Below are positions 53,935 through 62,471 of a DNA stretch of 64,000 nt, one piece after another. A program made the translations under genes and the position numbers. This stretch comes from Hyphomicrobiales bacterium (GTDB taxonomy: Bacteria; Pseudomonadota; Alphaproteobacteria; Rhizobiales; Rhizobiaceae): the NCBI GenBank assembly GCA_900468805.1, contig UEIF01000009.1:1-64000 (forward strand), given 5' to 3'. Under the pieces are notes generated by a model, which was given only the letters and a program-made list of their open reading frames with translations, searched no databases and was not told where the DNA came from. The first letter of the stretch is position 1, and the number at the start of each line of letters is the position of its first letter.

Positions 53935-54537
53935 CTTTGTGCAGTCTGGCACGAGTAACCGATCAGGAACCCCCACCTTCGGTAGCGCTGTAATATTGGT
54001 GTATCCCGCGGAGAATGTTCGCTCGGTTGTCGTCGCCGGCGATAGCCTTGTTTTGTGCAAGGGACGGGGCCACTGTCGGCGCAAATCAAAGCTCTGGCTG
54101 GTGGGAACGGATGACATCCGCCGCTGGCATCTCCGCCCTAAAGCTTTCGAGGACGGGCATAACGACCGGTGGCTTTATCGCCAGCCTTGCACCAGTCGCC
54201 GATCTTCTTTCCGTCGTTTCCTTCTCGGAAGGAGAGAACGAACTACGGCTTAACGACCTGACGGCGGCGTATCTGTGGCGACCACGTTGGCCAAGTACCA
54301 GACAATTTACGCGCTGTTCGGCATCACTCCATCTTTAAGCTTTAAGGCAAGCTTCGCACTTACGTTGTCTGCCTATCTCGTGCCGGCGATCGGGCCTTCT
54401 TACGGCTCATCGCTTATCTTCGAAAAGCGGGGCCAACGGGCGATGCTGAGAATGCTTTCCACCAGACGGTACGCTACCGTTTAGGGCGCTTCACAGCATC
54501 ACCACCATCTGGAGGCGGCTCAGCCGGCCTCCTGCTC
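53935..54537. other. decayed interval between convergent units
   Basis: About 600 bases with only short, overlapping, frame-shifted reading frames. See the pseudogene entry at 54015-54484. Confidence 0.5.
54015..54484 (+). pseudogene. possible remnant of a polyprenyl-phosphate sugar phosphotransferase N-terminal region
   Basis: Two frames together look like a hydrophobic N-terminal region: in one, ALKLSRTGITTGGFIASLAP and VADLLSVVSFSEGENELRLN (54117-54270); in another, TLAKYQTIYALFGITPSLSF and FALTLSAYLVPAIGPS (54280-54402). The order (helix near a polar LKLSR, then AxYxxALF) recalls WcaJ/PssA-type priming transferases, but the conserved catalytic domain is absent. A frame shift separates the two. 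I keep this as a weak hypothesis. Confidence 0.25.
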
Positions 54538-55749
54538 TTAGGCCAATGTTTCCTTTCTTTCTCGCATTCTGCGGAGCATTCCACGAATAGCCGGAGTGTT
54601 CCGCTCCGTCGCAAGAGAGAAGAGGAATGCAAAGCCGACGCAGATCGCGACCGCAACTGCGGCATAGAGGAAGTCTGTATTCGTCGTCGGCTTCATGTGC
54701 CAGCCAGTTTGGAAAGCCCACAAGTATATCGCACCGATTAGGATCACCAACGGAGTATGCGTGCAATACAGGGAGTAGGAGAAGCCTGCTAACTGCTCAT
54801 TGAGCCTTGGCATCGGCATGCGGAACAGGTTCTTCGACTGCCGCATTGCCATCAGCAGGTTCGCAAAGCTCGCGGCTATCGCATAGTCCAGCACCGTTTC
54901 CTTTGAGAGGAAGGTCGCGGGTGTCGCGGTTCCAGGTGCGTAGAATACTCGCCAGATGAGGAGGCACCCGATACAAAGCGCGGCGGCCCACGTGGCACTC
55001 AGGGGCAGTAAAGGCTTAGGTCGGAGCGCAGCCAACGTCCCGAGTAGCCAGATCCCCGCGTAGCCGGCGATCGAGAAGCCAACAAACTGGAACCAGGTTA
55101 GCGCCAGCAGAATGGCCGCTGCGGAAATCGTCATGACCATTTGGGCAAGAATGCCTCTTCGGCCCCACATAGCCAACATTAGAAGTGGGAATGTCGCGTA
55201 ATACCAGAATTCGTGAAACAGGCTCCACAACGCGCCGTTGCTCCCGAACTGAGTGCAGAGCGCCGTCTGCAGGAAGGCAACGTTACATACCAACGTCCAG
55301 GCATCGTGATTGACTGCCGACCCTGCAACCTCAGCATCAAGAGAAAAGATGCCGTTCTTTGCAGCGTGGAAAATACCGAGCGCGAGGGTGTCGAACAGGA
55401 AAGCAAAGAAGAGCGCAGGAATAAGGACAGTCCAGAGCCGCGACAGTCTCGTGATGAAATAGTCTACGCTATCGAATTTGCTTGATCGAAGGTATCTCCC
55501 TGCGACGCTGCCTCCCACGAGGTACCCGCTCATGACGAAGAAAAGGATGACGGCTGGACCGCCGAACGATGAAATGAATGCAAATAAATAGTGGCCGATA
55601 AGTCTCTCAGAGTGAGGAACCTCGAAAAGCTTCACAAAATACCGGTGATTTATGTGGTAAATCACCACTTCCAATGCCGCTGCCCAACGAAAAAAATCTA
55701 ACCAAGCAGAGAAATTTTTATTATTATCTGCATCAATATTAGTGTTCAC
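54538..55749 (-). CDS. acyltransferase 3 family membrane protein
   Basis: 403 residues from GTG 55749. The N-terminal ~25 residues are polar; WLDFFRWAAALEVVIYHINH carries the family His, then VILFFVMSGYLVGGSVAGRY and about nine more helices. It is convergent with the polymerase operon. Likely decorates the same polysaccharide with an acyl group. Confidence 0.91.
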   Translation of the reverse strand: MNTNIDADNNKNFSAWLDFFRWAAALEVVIYHINHRYFVKLFEVPHSERLIGHYLFAFISSFGGPAVILFFVMSGYLVGGSVAGRYLRSSKFDSVDYFITRLSRLWTVLIPALFFAFLFDTLALGIFHAAKNGIFSLDAEVAGSAVNHDAWTLVCNVAFLQTALCTQFGSNGALWSLFHEFWYYATFPLLMLAMWGRRGILAQMVMTISAAAILLALTWFQFVGFSIAGYAGIWLLGTLAALRPKPLLPLSATWAAALCIGCLLIWRVFYAPGTATPATFLSKETVLDYAIAASFANLLMAMRQSKNLFRMPMPRLNEQLAGFSYSLYCTHTPLVILIGAIYLWAFQTGWHMKPTTNTDFLYAAVAVAICVGFAFLFSLATERNTPAIRGMLRRMRERKETLA

Positions 55750-56066
55750 GAAAAAGCCCCAAGTTAATCCAGCATTTTTTTGCTAGATGGCACAAGTAAC
55801 TTCGCAATGATAGTCTGCTTGTCAGGATTGATCTGGAAACAGTTAATTTGGCTGCGAAAATCAGCAAGCAGGCGATAACAGCCGTAGAACGGTAGGTGTT
55901 ATACTTGTATGTCAGCTAGGTTTGCGCGGGCAATCCAGTATCGATCGTCCAGCCACCCCTTTACCCAGATGATCGAATGTTCTCGACCACATGCGCTCTA
56001 GAGGCGCCGTTACTGGCCGCTATTGCACATCGGGTCTTGAAAACGCTTGCGCATTCCATCGCGAAT
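55750..56066. other. intergenic region upstream of the acyltransferase
   Basis: About 315 bases between two leftward genes, the AT-rich part next to 55750. I see no gene and no clear hairpin. It should hold the acyltransferase promoter. Confidence 0.45.
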
Positions 56067-57188
56067 TTAGCGTGAAGGCGCGTGGTCGAGCGCGTCAGCA
56101 ATTGCATACCACATTGGTTTCTTGGCGAAATTGTCATCCAGCGGTAAGCAGCGCTGTCTCAAATGATCTTTTCTCGGCCAACCTTTATGAAGCCAGCTAA
56201 AGCGATCCGTCATGCCCCAGGTAACAAGACCGACGACGGCGGGTTCGTCGAAAAGCACATTGAGGTACTGTTTGGTGTGGGCCGCGACGATTGTATCTCT
56301 CACCTTTATGTCGGGCTCGAGCCTGACGTCGCTTACATCGAGCTCAGTGGCACGTATCTTCAAGCCGAGATCGGCGACCTCCGAGAGAAACCGCCGATAG
56401 ACGTTTTCATCGAATTCGGCGTCTGCGATCAGGTGGCTTTGAATGCCAAACCCGTCAATCGGCGCGCCCTTGGATTTGAGTTTTTCCAGAAATCCCAGGA
56501 TCGCATCTCTTCGATTGCCCTGGCTCTGGTAGTAAACGCTATAGTCGTTATAGTACAATTTGGCCTTCGGATCGGCTTCTTGGGCAGCGTGAAAGCAATC
56601 CACGATGAAATCGATGCCGCCTTTATTGTACGGCGTCCAGTTACGCAGGTTGTCGGGCCTGCCGTCTTCCGGCGCGATCGCCTCGTTCACGACATCCCAT
56701 TCCATGACGCGTCCGCGAAAATGACTGATGATGTCGCGAGCGTGGTCGAGAACGAGTTTCTGGCCGTCATCGCCGGCAAGAATATCTTTCGTCCATACAG
56801 GAGGATTTTGATGCCAGACTGCTGTATGGCCTCTTAAAAGGAGGGTATTATCTCCGGCAAACTTGGTAATTCGGTCAGCGTTAAAATAGTTGGACTGGCG
56901 TGCCGTTGGCTGGGTGGGCCTCCATTTCATTTCATTCTCAGGAACTATCATTGCAGCGTCGCGTAGCACCGCATCCCGATAGGGCTTGAGGCTGAACAAT
57001 GGTCCGGCGTTGACTTCCGTGCCGAAAACAAGGCCCCTCTTCTCGGCTCTCTGCCTCAGAGGTGTTTCGCTCGGCTCATCGGCATTGCTGACTTGAACGG
57101 AAGCGGTAGCGATCGCGGCGCCGGCAGCGAGGAGGAAAGTTCGCCGATCGATACGCCTTGCAGGCCAATGGCCGATATTATTGCGCAT
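56067..57188 (-). CDS. Tat-exported GH10 glycoside hydrolase (endo-beta-1,4-xylanase-like)
   Basis: 373 residues. A twin-arginine signal (RRIDRRTFLLAAGAAIATA). GH10 hallmarks: LLRGHTAVWHQNPPVW, catalytic acid/base Glu in WDVVNEAIAPE and nucleophile Glu in IRATELDVSDV; later WGMTDRFSWL. GH10 enzymes cleave beta-1,4-xylan or related backbones. Here, in an exopolysaccharide cluster, it more likely trims or cleaves the polymer being made, so the backbone may contain a xylose/glucose-like beta-1,4 linkage. This is inference. Confidence 0.92.
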   Translation of the reverse strand: MRNNIGHWPARRIDRRTFLLAAGAAIATASVQVSNADEPSETPLRQRAEKRGLVFGTEVNAGPLFSLKPYRDAVLRDAAMIVPENEMKWRPTQPTARQSNYFNADRITKFAGDNTLLLRGHTAVWHQNPPVWTKDILAGDDGQKLVLDHARDIISHFRGRVMEWDVVNEAIAPEDGRPDNLRNWTPYNKGGIDFIVDCFHAAQEADPKAKLYYNDYSVYYQSQGNRRDAILGFLEKLKSKGAPIDGFGIQSHLIADAEFDENVYRRFLSEVADLGLKIRATELDVSDVRLEPDIKVRDTIVAAHTKQYLNVLFDEPAVVGLVTWGMTDRFSWLHKGWPRKDHLRQRCLPLDDNFAKKPMWYAIADALDHAPSR

Positions 57189-57333
57189 AAATTTCTCCGC
57201 CTGAAATTACCTATATTTTTCAGGGTCAATGTGTCATGACAATGCCAAAGCCCAACGAATTTTTCCTTTCATAGGTGCCCCTTTTGTGTAATTTCAATTG
57301 GCAGAATGGCCTTGAAATAGCAGGAGCGTGAAG

Positions 57334-58305
57334 ATGTCCGAAGCTGATCACCCGGTAGAGGTCTCGGTGGTAATATGCACCAGAAATCGGCACGACCAAC
57401 TCGAGGAGACGCTGGATTCGCTGATGAAACTGCGGTCCAGTCATCAGTGGGAGGCGATCATTCTTGATAACGCTTCCACAGATCGAACGAAGGAAGTTAT
57501 AGAGGCGTTTGCCAAGGTCTGCCCGAATGCACACTACGCATATGAGGCTCAGCGTGGACTGGGTGCAGCGCGCGATACTGCATGGCGATCAACGCGTGGC
57601 AAGATCGTTGCTTTTACCGACGATGACTGCATATTGCCGGCTGACTACATCGATCGCGTGGCGGAGGTCTTTCGTGAAGACCCGGAATTGGGCTTTATCG
57701 GAGGGCGTATCGAGCTCTTCGATCCGGACGATGCGCCGGTAACCATCGACCTGCGGGATCATAGGGTCGAAATTCCTGCCAATGCTTATGTTTCCGCAGG
57801 CATGCTTCAAGGCGCCAATATGGTGATCAGACGCGATGTCCTGGTCAAGACCGGCGGCTTTGACCGTCGCCTTGGTGCTGGTACGCCTTTCCCTTGTGAG
57901 GATATCGATGCCGTCGCGGCGGCAGTATGGGCTGGATATCGAGGCGCATACGACCCTCGTCCAGTAATTCTGCATCATCATCGTCGTAAGGCGGCCGATG
58001 TACCGGACATCCTGCTAAGCTACGATCGGGGGCGGGGCGCTTATTATATGAAGTATCTTTTGAAGCCTGAGACGCGCGCCGCCTATGTGCGCGGCTGGTG
58101 GGAAACGTCTGGCCCGGCGCACAGGCCTATAACATGGCGTCGCCTCGGACGCGAAATTGCCAGTGCAAGGGCATTCCTCGCACAGACCACGACCCGTTCA
58201 GAAAAGAGATTTTGGGGCAGCCTGCTCGGTTTTTCGGAGCATTTCGCAAAATTTGCTGCCGAGTTCGTGAGGATCGTCCGGTTTCAGAAGCGCGCACTTC
58301 CGTGA
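57334..58305 (+). CDS. family 2 (GT-A) glycosyltransferase
   Basis: 323 residues from ATG 57334 (AGGAG 7 bases upstream). VSVVICTRNRHDQLEETLDS, ILDNASTDRTKEVIEAFA, the DXD-type IVAFTDDDCILPADYI, and GFDRRLGAGTPFPCEDIDAV as a late acidic motif (ED region for acceptor/catalysis). C-terminal basic region may bind membrane. Part of the assembly pathway. Confidence 0.92.
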   Translation: MSEADHPVEVSVVICTRNRHDQLEETLDSLMKLRSSHQWEAIILDNASTDRTKEVIEAFAKVCPNAHYAYEAQRGLGAARDTAWRSTRGKIVAFTDDDCILPADYIDRVAEVFREDPELGFIGGRIELFDPDDAPVTIDLRDHRVEIPANAYVSAGMLQGANMVIRRDVLVKTGGFDRRLGAGTPFPCEDIDAVAAAVWAGYRGAYDPRPVILHHHRRKAADVPDILLSYDRGRGAYYMKYLLKPETRAAYVRGWWETSGPAHRPITWRRLGREIASARAFLAQTTTRSEKRFWGSLLGFSEHFAKFAAEFVRIVRFQKRALP

Positions 58306-58372
58306 TCAATAGGGAAGCGTAACCTTTTGGCGACACGCGGATGCGTGTTTGAGGCTCACTTAGTCTATGTGA

Positions 58373-58399
58373 CCTAGCGCGCTTATGAGCCGCGCTAGG
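58373..58399. terminator. hairpin between convergent genes
   Basis: CCTAGCGCG (58373-58381) and CGCGCTAGG (58391-58399) pair perfectly over 9 bases. A smaller stem, ACACGC/GCGTGT at 58333-58348, precedes it. Together they separate the rightward GT2 gene from the leftward pyruvyltransferase gene. Confidence 0.5.
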
Positions 58400-58446
58400 C
58401 CTTGCACTACATTCCTCGACGTTGATAAATCGCGCGCCGGACGGCG

Positions 58447-59454
58447 TCAGATCGCAAGGTTTTGCCGCTCCTTAAGGATGGAAATTGCCTCATCGAGCGA
58501 CTGAGCGAAATAGCGGTTTTCGCTGAATGTCCCCCATGCCTTGGCAAAGCCACTGATCTTGCCATAGCTGTTATCGATGACGACGTGCGGGATATCCAGA
58601 AGGGTGCAAAGAATATGCCCGTGAAGGCGATCCGTGATGACCGTTCGCCCCTTCGACAGTAGTTCGGTTCCGGTCTTCAACCGAGCGCGCGCAACCATCT
58701 CCAGCAGATTTCCGCGGCGGTGATGCTTGTTACCTGGAAGTAACTGCCAGGGCTCGTGAGCATTGGCCGAGAGGTATGACTTGATCTTGTTGAGCTTCGA
58801 GTTGTCGGAAATTTCTTCGGGCCAGTCGACGATGAGAACTCGATCCTTCGAATATTGATGCTTCGAAATGTCGACACCGCGTGTCTCTTTGTCCTGCCGC
58901 AGGAGCATCAATAGCTCATGAGTAGGGGGCAGCCGATCTCGTTTCTCGATCATGAAAGCGCTGTCGGGGCACAGCCTGATATCCGCCTTGAAATTCTCCT
59001 TCGCAAAGTCATAGCTGCGCTGGTCGCGTACCAGCAGCACGAAATCCCTATGTGCTTCGCAGAGCGCTGCCATACTCGCAGCCTTTTCGGGCTGTTCATA
59101 GAATATCGTTTGAGGAAGCTGAATGACTCTTCTGTTTGGATAGCGTCTCAGGATTTCCTCGTGGAAATCATTGAATTCCGGCCAAAGATCGCCAAAATTT
59201 CCTCCGCCGTGAATGAAAATGGGACCGTCGCCGATTGCGCTTTCCATATCTGTCCAATTGGTGTGGTGGACTGACGAGATGTAAGCAGGCCGCAACGAAA
59301 ACCGCTTAAAGAGATCGGATTCGCCGACATAAATAGCGCTGTCCCCTACGTTATTGTGATCGGGAAAGTCCACCAAAGCAAAGCGCCCATCCTTCGGCAC
59401 CAGATCGCTCATAGTCGAAAGTATCGTCTTTTGCAGCTGAGACACGACGCTCAT
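58447..59454 (-). CDS. polysaccharide pyruvyl transferase
   Basis: 335 residues. FALVDFPDHNNVGDSAIYVG, IFIHGGGNFGDLWPEFNDFH, VIQLPQTIFYEQPEKAA and VITDRLHGHILCTLLDIPHV, the family's conserved DRLHGH signature. It transfers a pyruvyl group from phosphoenolpyruvate to a sugar of the repeat unit as a ketal, giving the polymer negative charge, as ExoV does for succinoglycan. Start has no doubt, being just before the family core. Confidence 0.94.
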   Translation of the reverse strand: MSVVSQLQKTILSTMSDLVPKDGRFALVDFPDHNNVGDSAIYVGESDLFKRFSLRPAYISSVHHTNWTDMESAIGDGPIFIHGGGNFGDLWPEFNDFHEEILRRYPNRRVIQLPQTIFYEQPEKAASMAALCEAHRDFVLLVRDQRSYDFAKENFKADIRLCPDSAFMIEKRDRLPPTHELLMLLRQDKETRGVDISKHQYSKDRVLIVDWPEEISDNSKLNKIKSYLSANAHEPWQLLPGNKHHRRGNLLEMVARARLKTGTELLSKGRTVITDRLHGHILCTLLDIPHVVIDNSYGKISGFAKAWGTFSENRYFAQSLDEAISILKERQNLAI

Positions 59455-59490
59455 ATTCTATTCTCCGTCGACAGAATTCTAATTTCTATT

Positions 59491-60633
59491 TCAATTTGTC
59501 AGGGCGGTGGATTGTTTGCGTTTAAAGAAGCTTTTCTTTAAATTGCTTACAACGGCTCGTGCGATGTTTTCCAACGAAGGTTGCAGCGCAAAGGCATCGG
59601 ACAGCCTGCCCAGTTTCAACAGCCGTAAGGCAGTCTTGCCTTTCAGCCGACTGATCTCGCGCCTGTTCTGTTTGGAAAGGGCGGTTTGGCCGAGCGCTTC
59701 GCCGATAAAGGCACAATCCTGATGATCCGGGATATAAGGTCTATACTCCATCAAAGACAGGAGTTTTGCCGAAGTGGCGGCCTTAAGGTAGCTCTGTTCA
59801 TCAGGGGAAAGAGATTGCCCGGCAAGCTCCAGTATGCTGCCAAGTGTCTTGGCGCGCTCATAGTCCGCTCGCAGACCGGGCGAAAAGTCAATATCCGGAA
59901 GGCCTTGAACGCGGCGTTTATGAGAAATTGCTGCAAGTTGAGATGCAACTGCTGCAACGCGACCATTGAGCATGGATGCGCTGGATATACTGCCGCTATG
60001 GATGCGGTATTCCCCGTGAATATCACGCAAATTATGCAGCCGACCCACGCCAAGCAGGCGCCAATAGAGATCCGTATCCTCCGCATGAACAGCGTAGCGG
60101 TACCCTCCGACCTTCCTTATCGCGTCAAGACGCACCATCAGGAAAGGGTGCATCAGATAAGGTTCCTTTGAAGGAAACCAGTCAGGGTCCGGTCGAACAT
60201 CCCCATACAGTCTCGACTGGGTGCCGATCAGCTTTCCGTTCTGGTCGATATGTCGAATGTTTGAGCCTACCGCCACGCAGTCCTTGTTGTTCTGCAAGAA
60301 GTTGAGTTGCGCTTCAAAACGGTTGGGGTAGGCGAGGTCGTCGGCGTCATGTCTGGCGACAAATTCGGCGTTGCAAATTTCCAGACCGGCATTCAATGCC
60401 GATACTATCCCGCCGTTCCGCGTCGTTAGAACCTGAACTCGCTCATCGGCCTCCGCGATCTTGTTCAAGATATCCTGTGTGCGGTCGGTCGAGCCGTCGT
60501 TGACGATGATAATTCTGATGTCGCGGATGGTCTGAGACTGAATACTGGCAACAGCGGATTCAATAGTGGTCTCTGCATTGTAAGCAGGAATGAGAACGTC
60601 GATCTGAGGCATCCCCATCGATGTGCCAGTCAT
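59491..60633 (-). CDS. family 2 (GT-A) glycosyltransferase
   Basis: 380 residues from ATG 60633 (GAGGAG 7 bases upstream). IDVLIPAYNAETTIESAVAS, IIVNDGSTDRTQDILNKIA, the DXD-type FVARHDADDLAYPN, and HAEDTDLYWRLL in the acceptor part. Basic C-terminal tail of about 40 residues. It follows the Wzx gene by 58 bases on the same strand, probably the same operon. Confidence 0.92.
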   Translation of the reverse strand: MTGTSMGMPQIDVLIPAYNAETTIESAVASIQSQTIRDIRIIIVNDGSTDRTQDILNKIAEADERVQVLTTRNGGIVSALNAGLEICNAEFVARHDADDLAYPNRFEAQLNFLQNNKDCVAVGSNIRHIDQNGKLIGTQSRLYGDVRPDPDWFPSKEPYLMHPFLMVRLDAIRKVGGYRYAVHAEDTDLYWRLLGVGRLHNLRDIHGEYRIHSGSISSASMLNGRVAAVASQLAAISHKRRVQGLPDIDFSPGLRADYERAKTLGSILELAGQSLSPDEQSYLKAATSAKLLSLMEYRPYIPDHQDCAFIGEALGQTALSKQNRREISRLKGKTALRLLKLGRLSDAFALQPSLENIARAVVSNLKKSFFKRKQSTALTN

Positions 60634-60691
60634 TCTCGATCTCCTCTTTTGCGTGAGCAGGTTGAACTTGTCCGGCGAGCGTCGTGATTGC

Positions 60692-62152
60692 TTATCTGCG
60701 GACTGCGTTGCGAAGAAACAGCACGTTTTCACGGCCGATATCAAAGGCAAGTACTGCGACGGACACCGCATATGCAGCCGTGAAAATTGCTCCGAATAAT
60801 AATAGGCTGTATACGGTATTCAATTCGCCCAGGCCTCCCCATGTGCGGGTAGCGTAAACGGCAAAGAAAGCTGCCGCGCAGGCTAGCATTGGTACGCCGA
60901 CGGGTCTGATCATGGCCTTCCAGTTCAGCGACAGCGCGCTCAACGTGGCACCAAATGAGAATGGTGTGAGGCATACAAGGCTTGCGCAATAGATCATTGC
61001 AGTGCCAGCCACACTGTCCATCCGTATGAAATAGAGGGGAGGCAAGACCAGAACAGCCTTCAGGATGACGAGCCACAACAGGGTCTGCGGACGGCCGAGT
61101 GCAGTCAGATACGATGCGTTGATGAATTGTACGCAGTGGATGCCGCCCATCAGCAGTAATGGAACCATCACATGTTCGGCGCCGGCCCATTTCTGGCCGA
61201 ACATAATGTGGTTGACTTCAGGAGCCAGTGCGGCAAGGCCGCAGAATACCGGCGTTCCGAAGAACGCGCCGATCGATGAACTGCGCAGATAGAGACGTTG
61301 CAAACGCGCCTTGTCGTCCGACACTTTGGAGAGCATCGTCAATCCCACATTGGAAATGCTGGATTGAAGCAGCTGCAGCAACAGCTGGTAAAGGCGCGAA
61401 GACACAGTAAAGAGCGCAAGCGCCGCCGGACCGTAGACAAGCAGAATGACGAAATCGATACTTCTCAGTGTAAAAAAATCGATGAGCCGCTGACCAACGA
61501 CATTAAGACCGAACTTGCTAAGCCCGGGCATCGTGTTCCAGTTCAAATCACCGTTTGGTTTCCAAACGGGCTTGGCCCATAACCAGATCACGCTTGTCAG
61601 CGTCTGAGCGGCAAACTGCCCGATCAATGCCCAGGTTCCAAAGCCCATGAGCGCCATGGCAATGCCGACAACGCCGCCAATAATGATTCCGGCAAGCGTG
61701 CGCATGGCCAGAGCGCGGAACTGAACATGACGTCGATACATCGCGTCCTGAAAGCTTGCGAGTGTGAGGAATGGGCAGATCGCAGCGGTTCCAATCAGGT
61801 ATGGCGCCAATCCTTCGACGTTCATCAGGTGTGCAATGTCTTCGGACAGGAAAGCGGCAATACATGCGAGAGCCGTTGAAACTATCATCGACGCGTAGAA
61901 TGGTATGTTGACGTCGTGCTCCTTCAGACCCTGCTTCTGAATGAGAGCGTCGCCGTAACCGAATTCCGCGATCAGCGAAAGCATCGACATCACAAGGAAC
62001 GCTGAGGATGCAATGCCGAATTGTGTCGGTGCGAGCAGGCGAGCGAGCAGGACAAATACAACCATGCTCAAGGCACGGCCACCCCAATTCTGGAACAATG
62101 ACCAGAACATCGCGCTTACTGCACGGCGACGAAAGTTACTCACATCATTCAT
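60692..62152 (-). CDS. Wzx-type polysaccharide flippase
   Basis: 486 residues from ATG 62152 (GTG 62161 possible). SAMFWSLFQNWGGRALSMVV at the N-terminus, GYGDALIQKQ, FASAFLVMSMLSLI-like helices and about 12-14 membrane segments as in Wzx/WzxC of the MOP superfamily. It translocates lipid-linked repeat units to the periplasm for the Wzy-like polymerase at 52.6 kb. Confidence 0.92.
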   Translation of the reverse strand: MNDVSNFRRRAVSAMFWSLFQNWGGRALSMVVFVLLARLLAPTQFGIASSAFLVMSMLSLIAEFGYGDALIQKQGLKEHDVNIPFYASMIVSTALACIAAFLSEDIAHLMNVEGLAPYLIGTAAICPFLTLASFQDAMYRRHVQFRALAMRTLAGIIIGGVVGIAMALMGFGTWALIGQFAAQTLTSVIWLWAKPVWKPNGDLNWNTMPGLSKFGLNVVGQRLIDFFTLRSIDFVILLVYGPAALALFTVSSRLYQLLLQLLQSSISNVGLTMLSKVSDDKARLQRLYLRSSSIGAFFGTPVFCGLAALAPEVNHIMFGQKWAGAEHVMVPLLLMGGIHCVQFINASYLTALGRPQTLLWLVILKAVLVLPPLYFIRMDSVAGTAMIYCASLVCLTPFSFGATLSALSLNWKAMIRPVGVPMLACAAAFFAVYATRTWGGLGELNTVYSLLLFGAIFTAAYAVSVAVLAFDIGRENVLFLRNAVRR

Positions 62153-62471
62153 GAAGGCCACTCTTGCCGGGACGTTTCTGGTGAAGTTCGGGCTGAAAGA
62201 TGCTTTTCTGGCAAAATCGGATGACCAATTGATTTTCCCGCATCAATCTTCGCCTCCTTCCATCGTCATCGCATGATGCCTAACAGGTGGGTGGCGGAGG
62301 CGCCAATTACGCGCCACCATATCGAACAACGTGTCAAACTCAAGATCCAACGGCAAACTCTTTTTGCAGAGCAATATATTTTTTGCAGAGCAATATATTC
62401 TCATCCATCATGGATCAACCTGACAGCAACCACCAATTTCGGCGCTGCTTCCGGAAAATTGGCCCACAAGT
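62153..62471. other. intergenic region with a perfect 19-base tandem repeat
   Basis: About 320 bases between two leftward genes. It contains the tandem repeat at 62362-62399 and otherwise no gene-like frame. Confidence 0.5.
62362..62399. repeat. perfect tandem duplication of a 19-base AT-rich unit
   Basis: TTTTGCAGAGCAATATATT occurs twice in direct succession (62362-62380 and 62381-62399). Such head-to-tail repeats can be binding sites for a regulator or a slipped-strand duplication. Confidence 0.85.
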
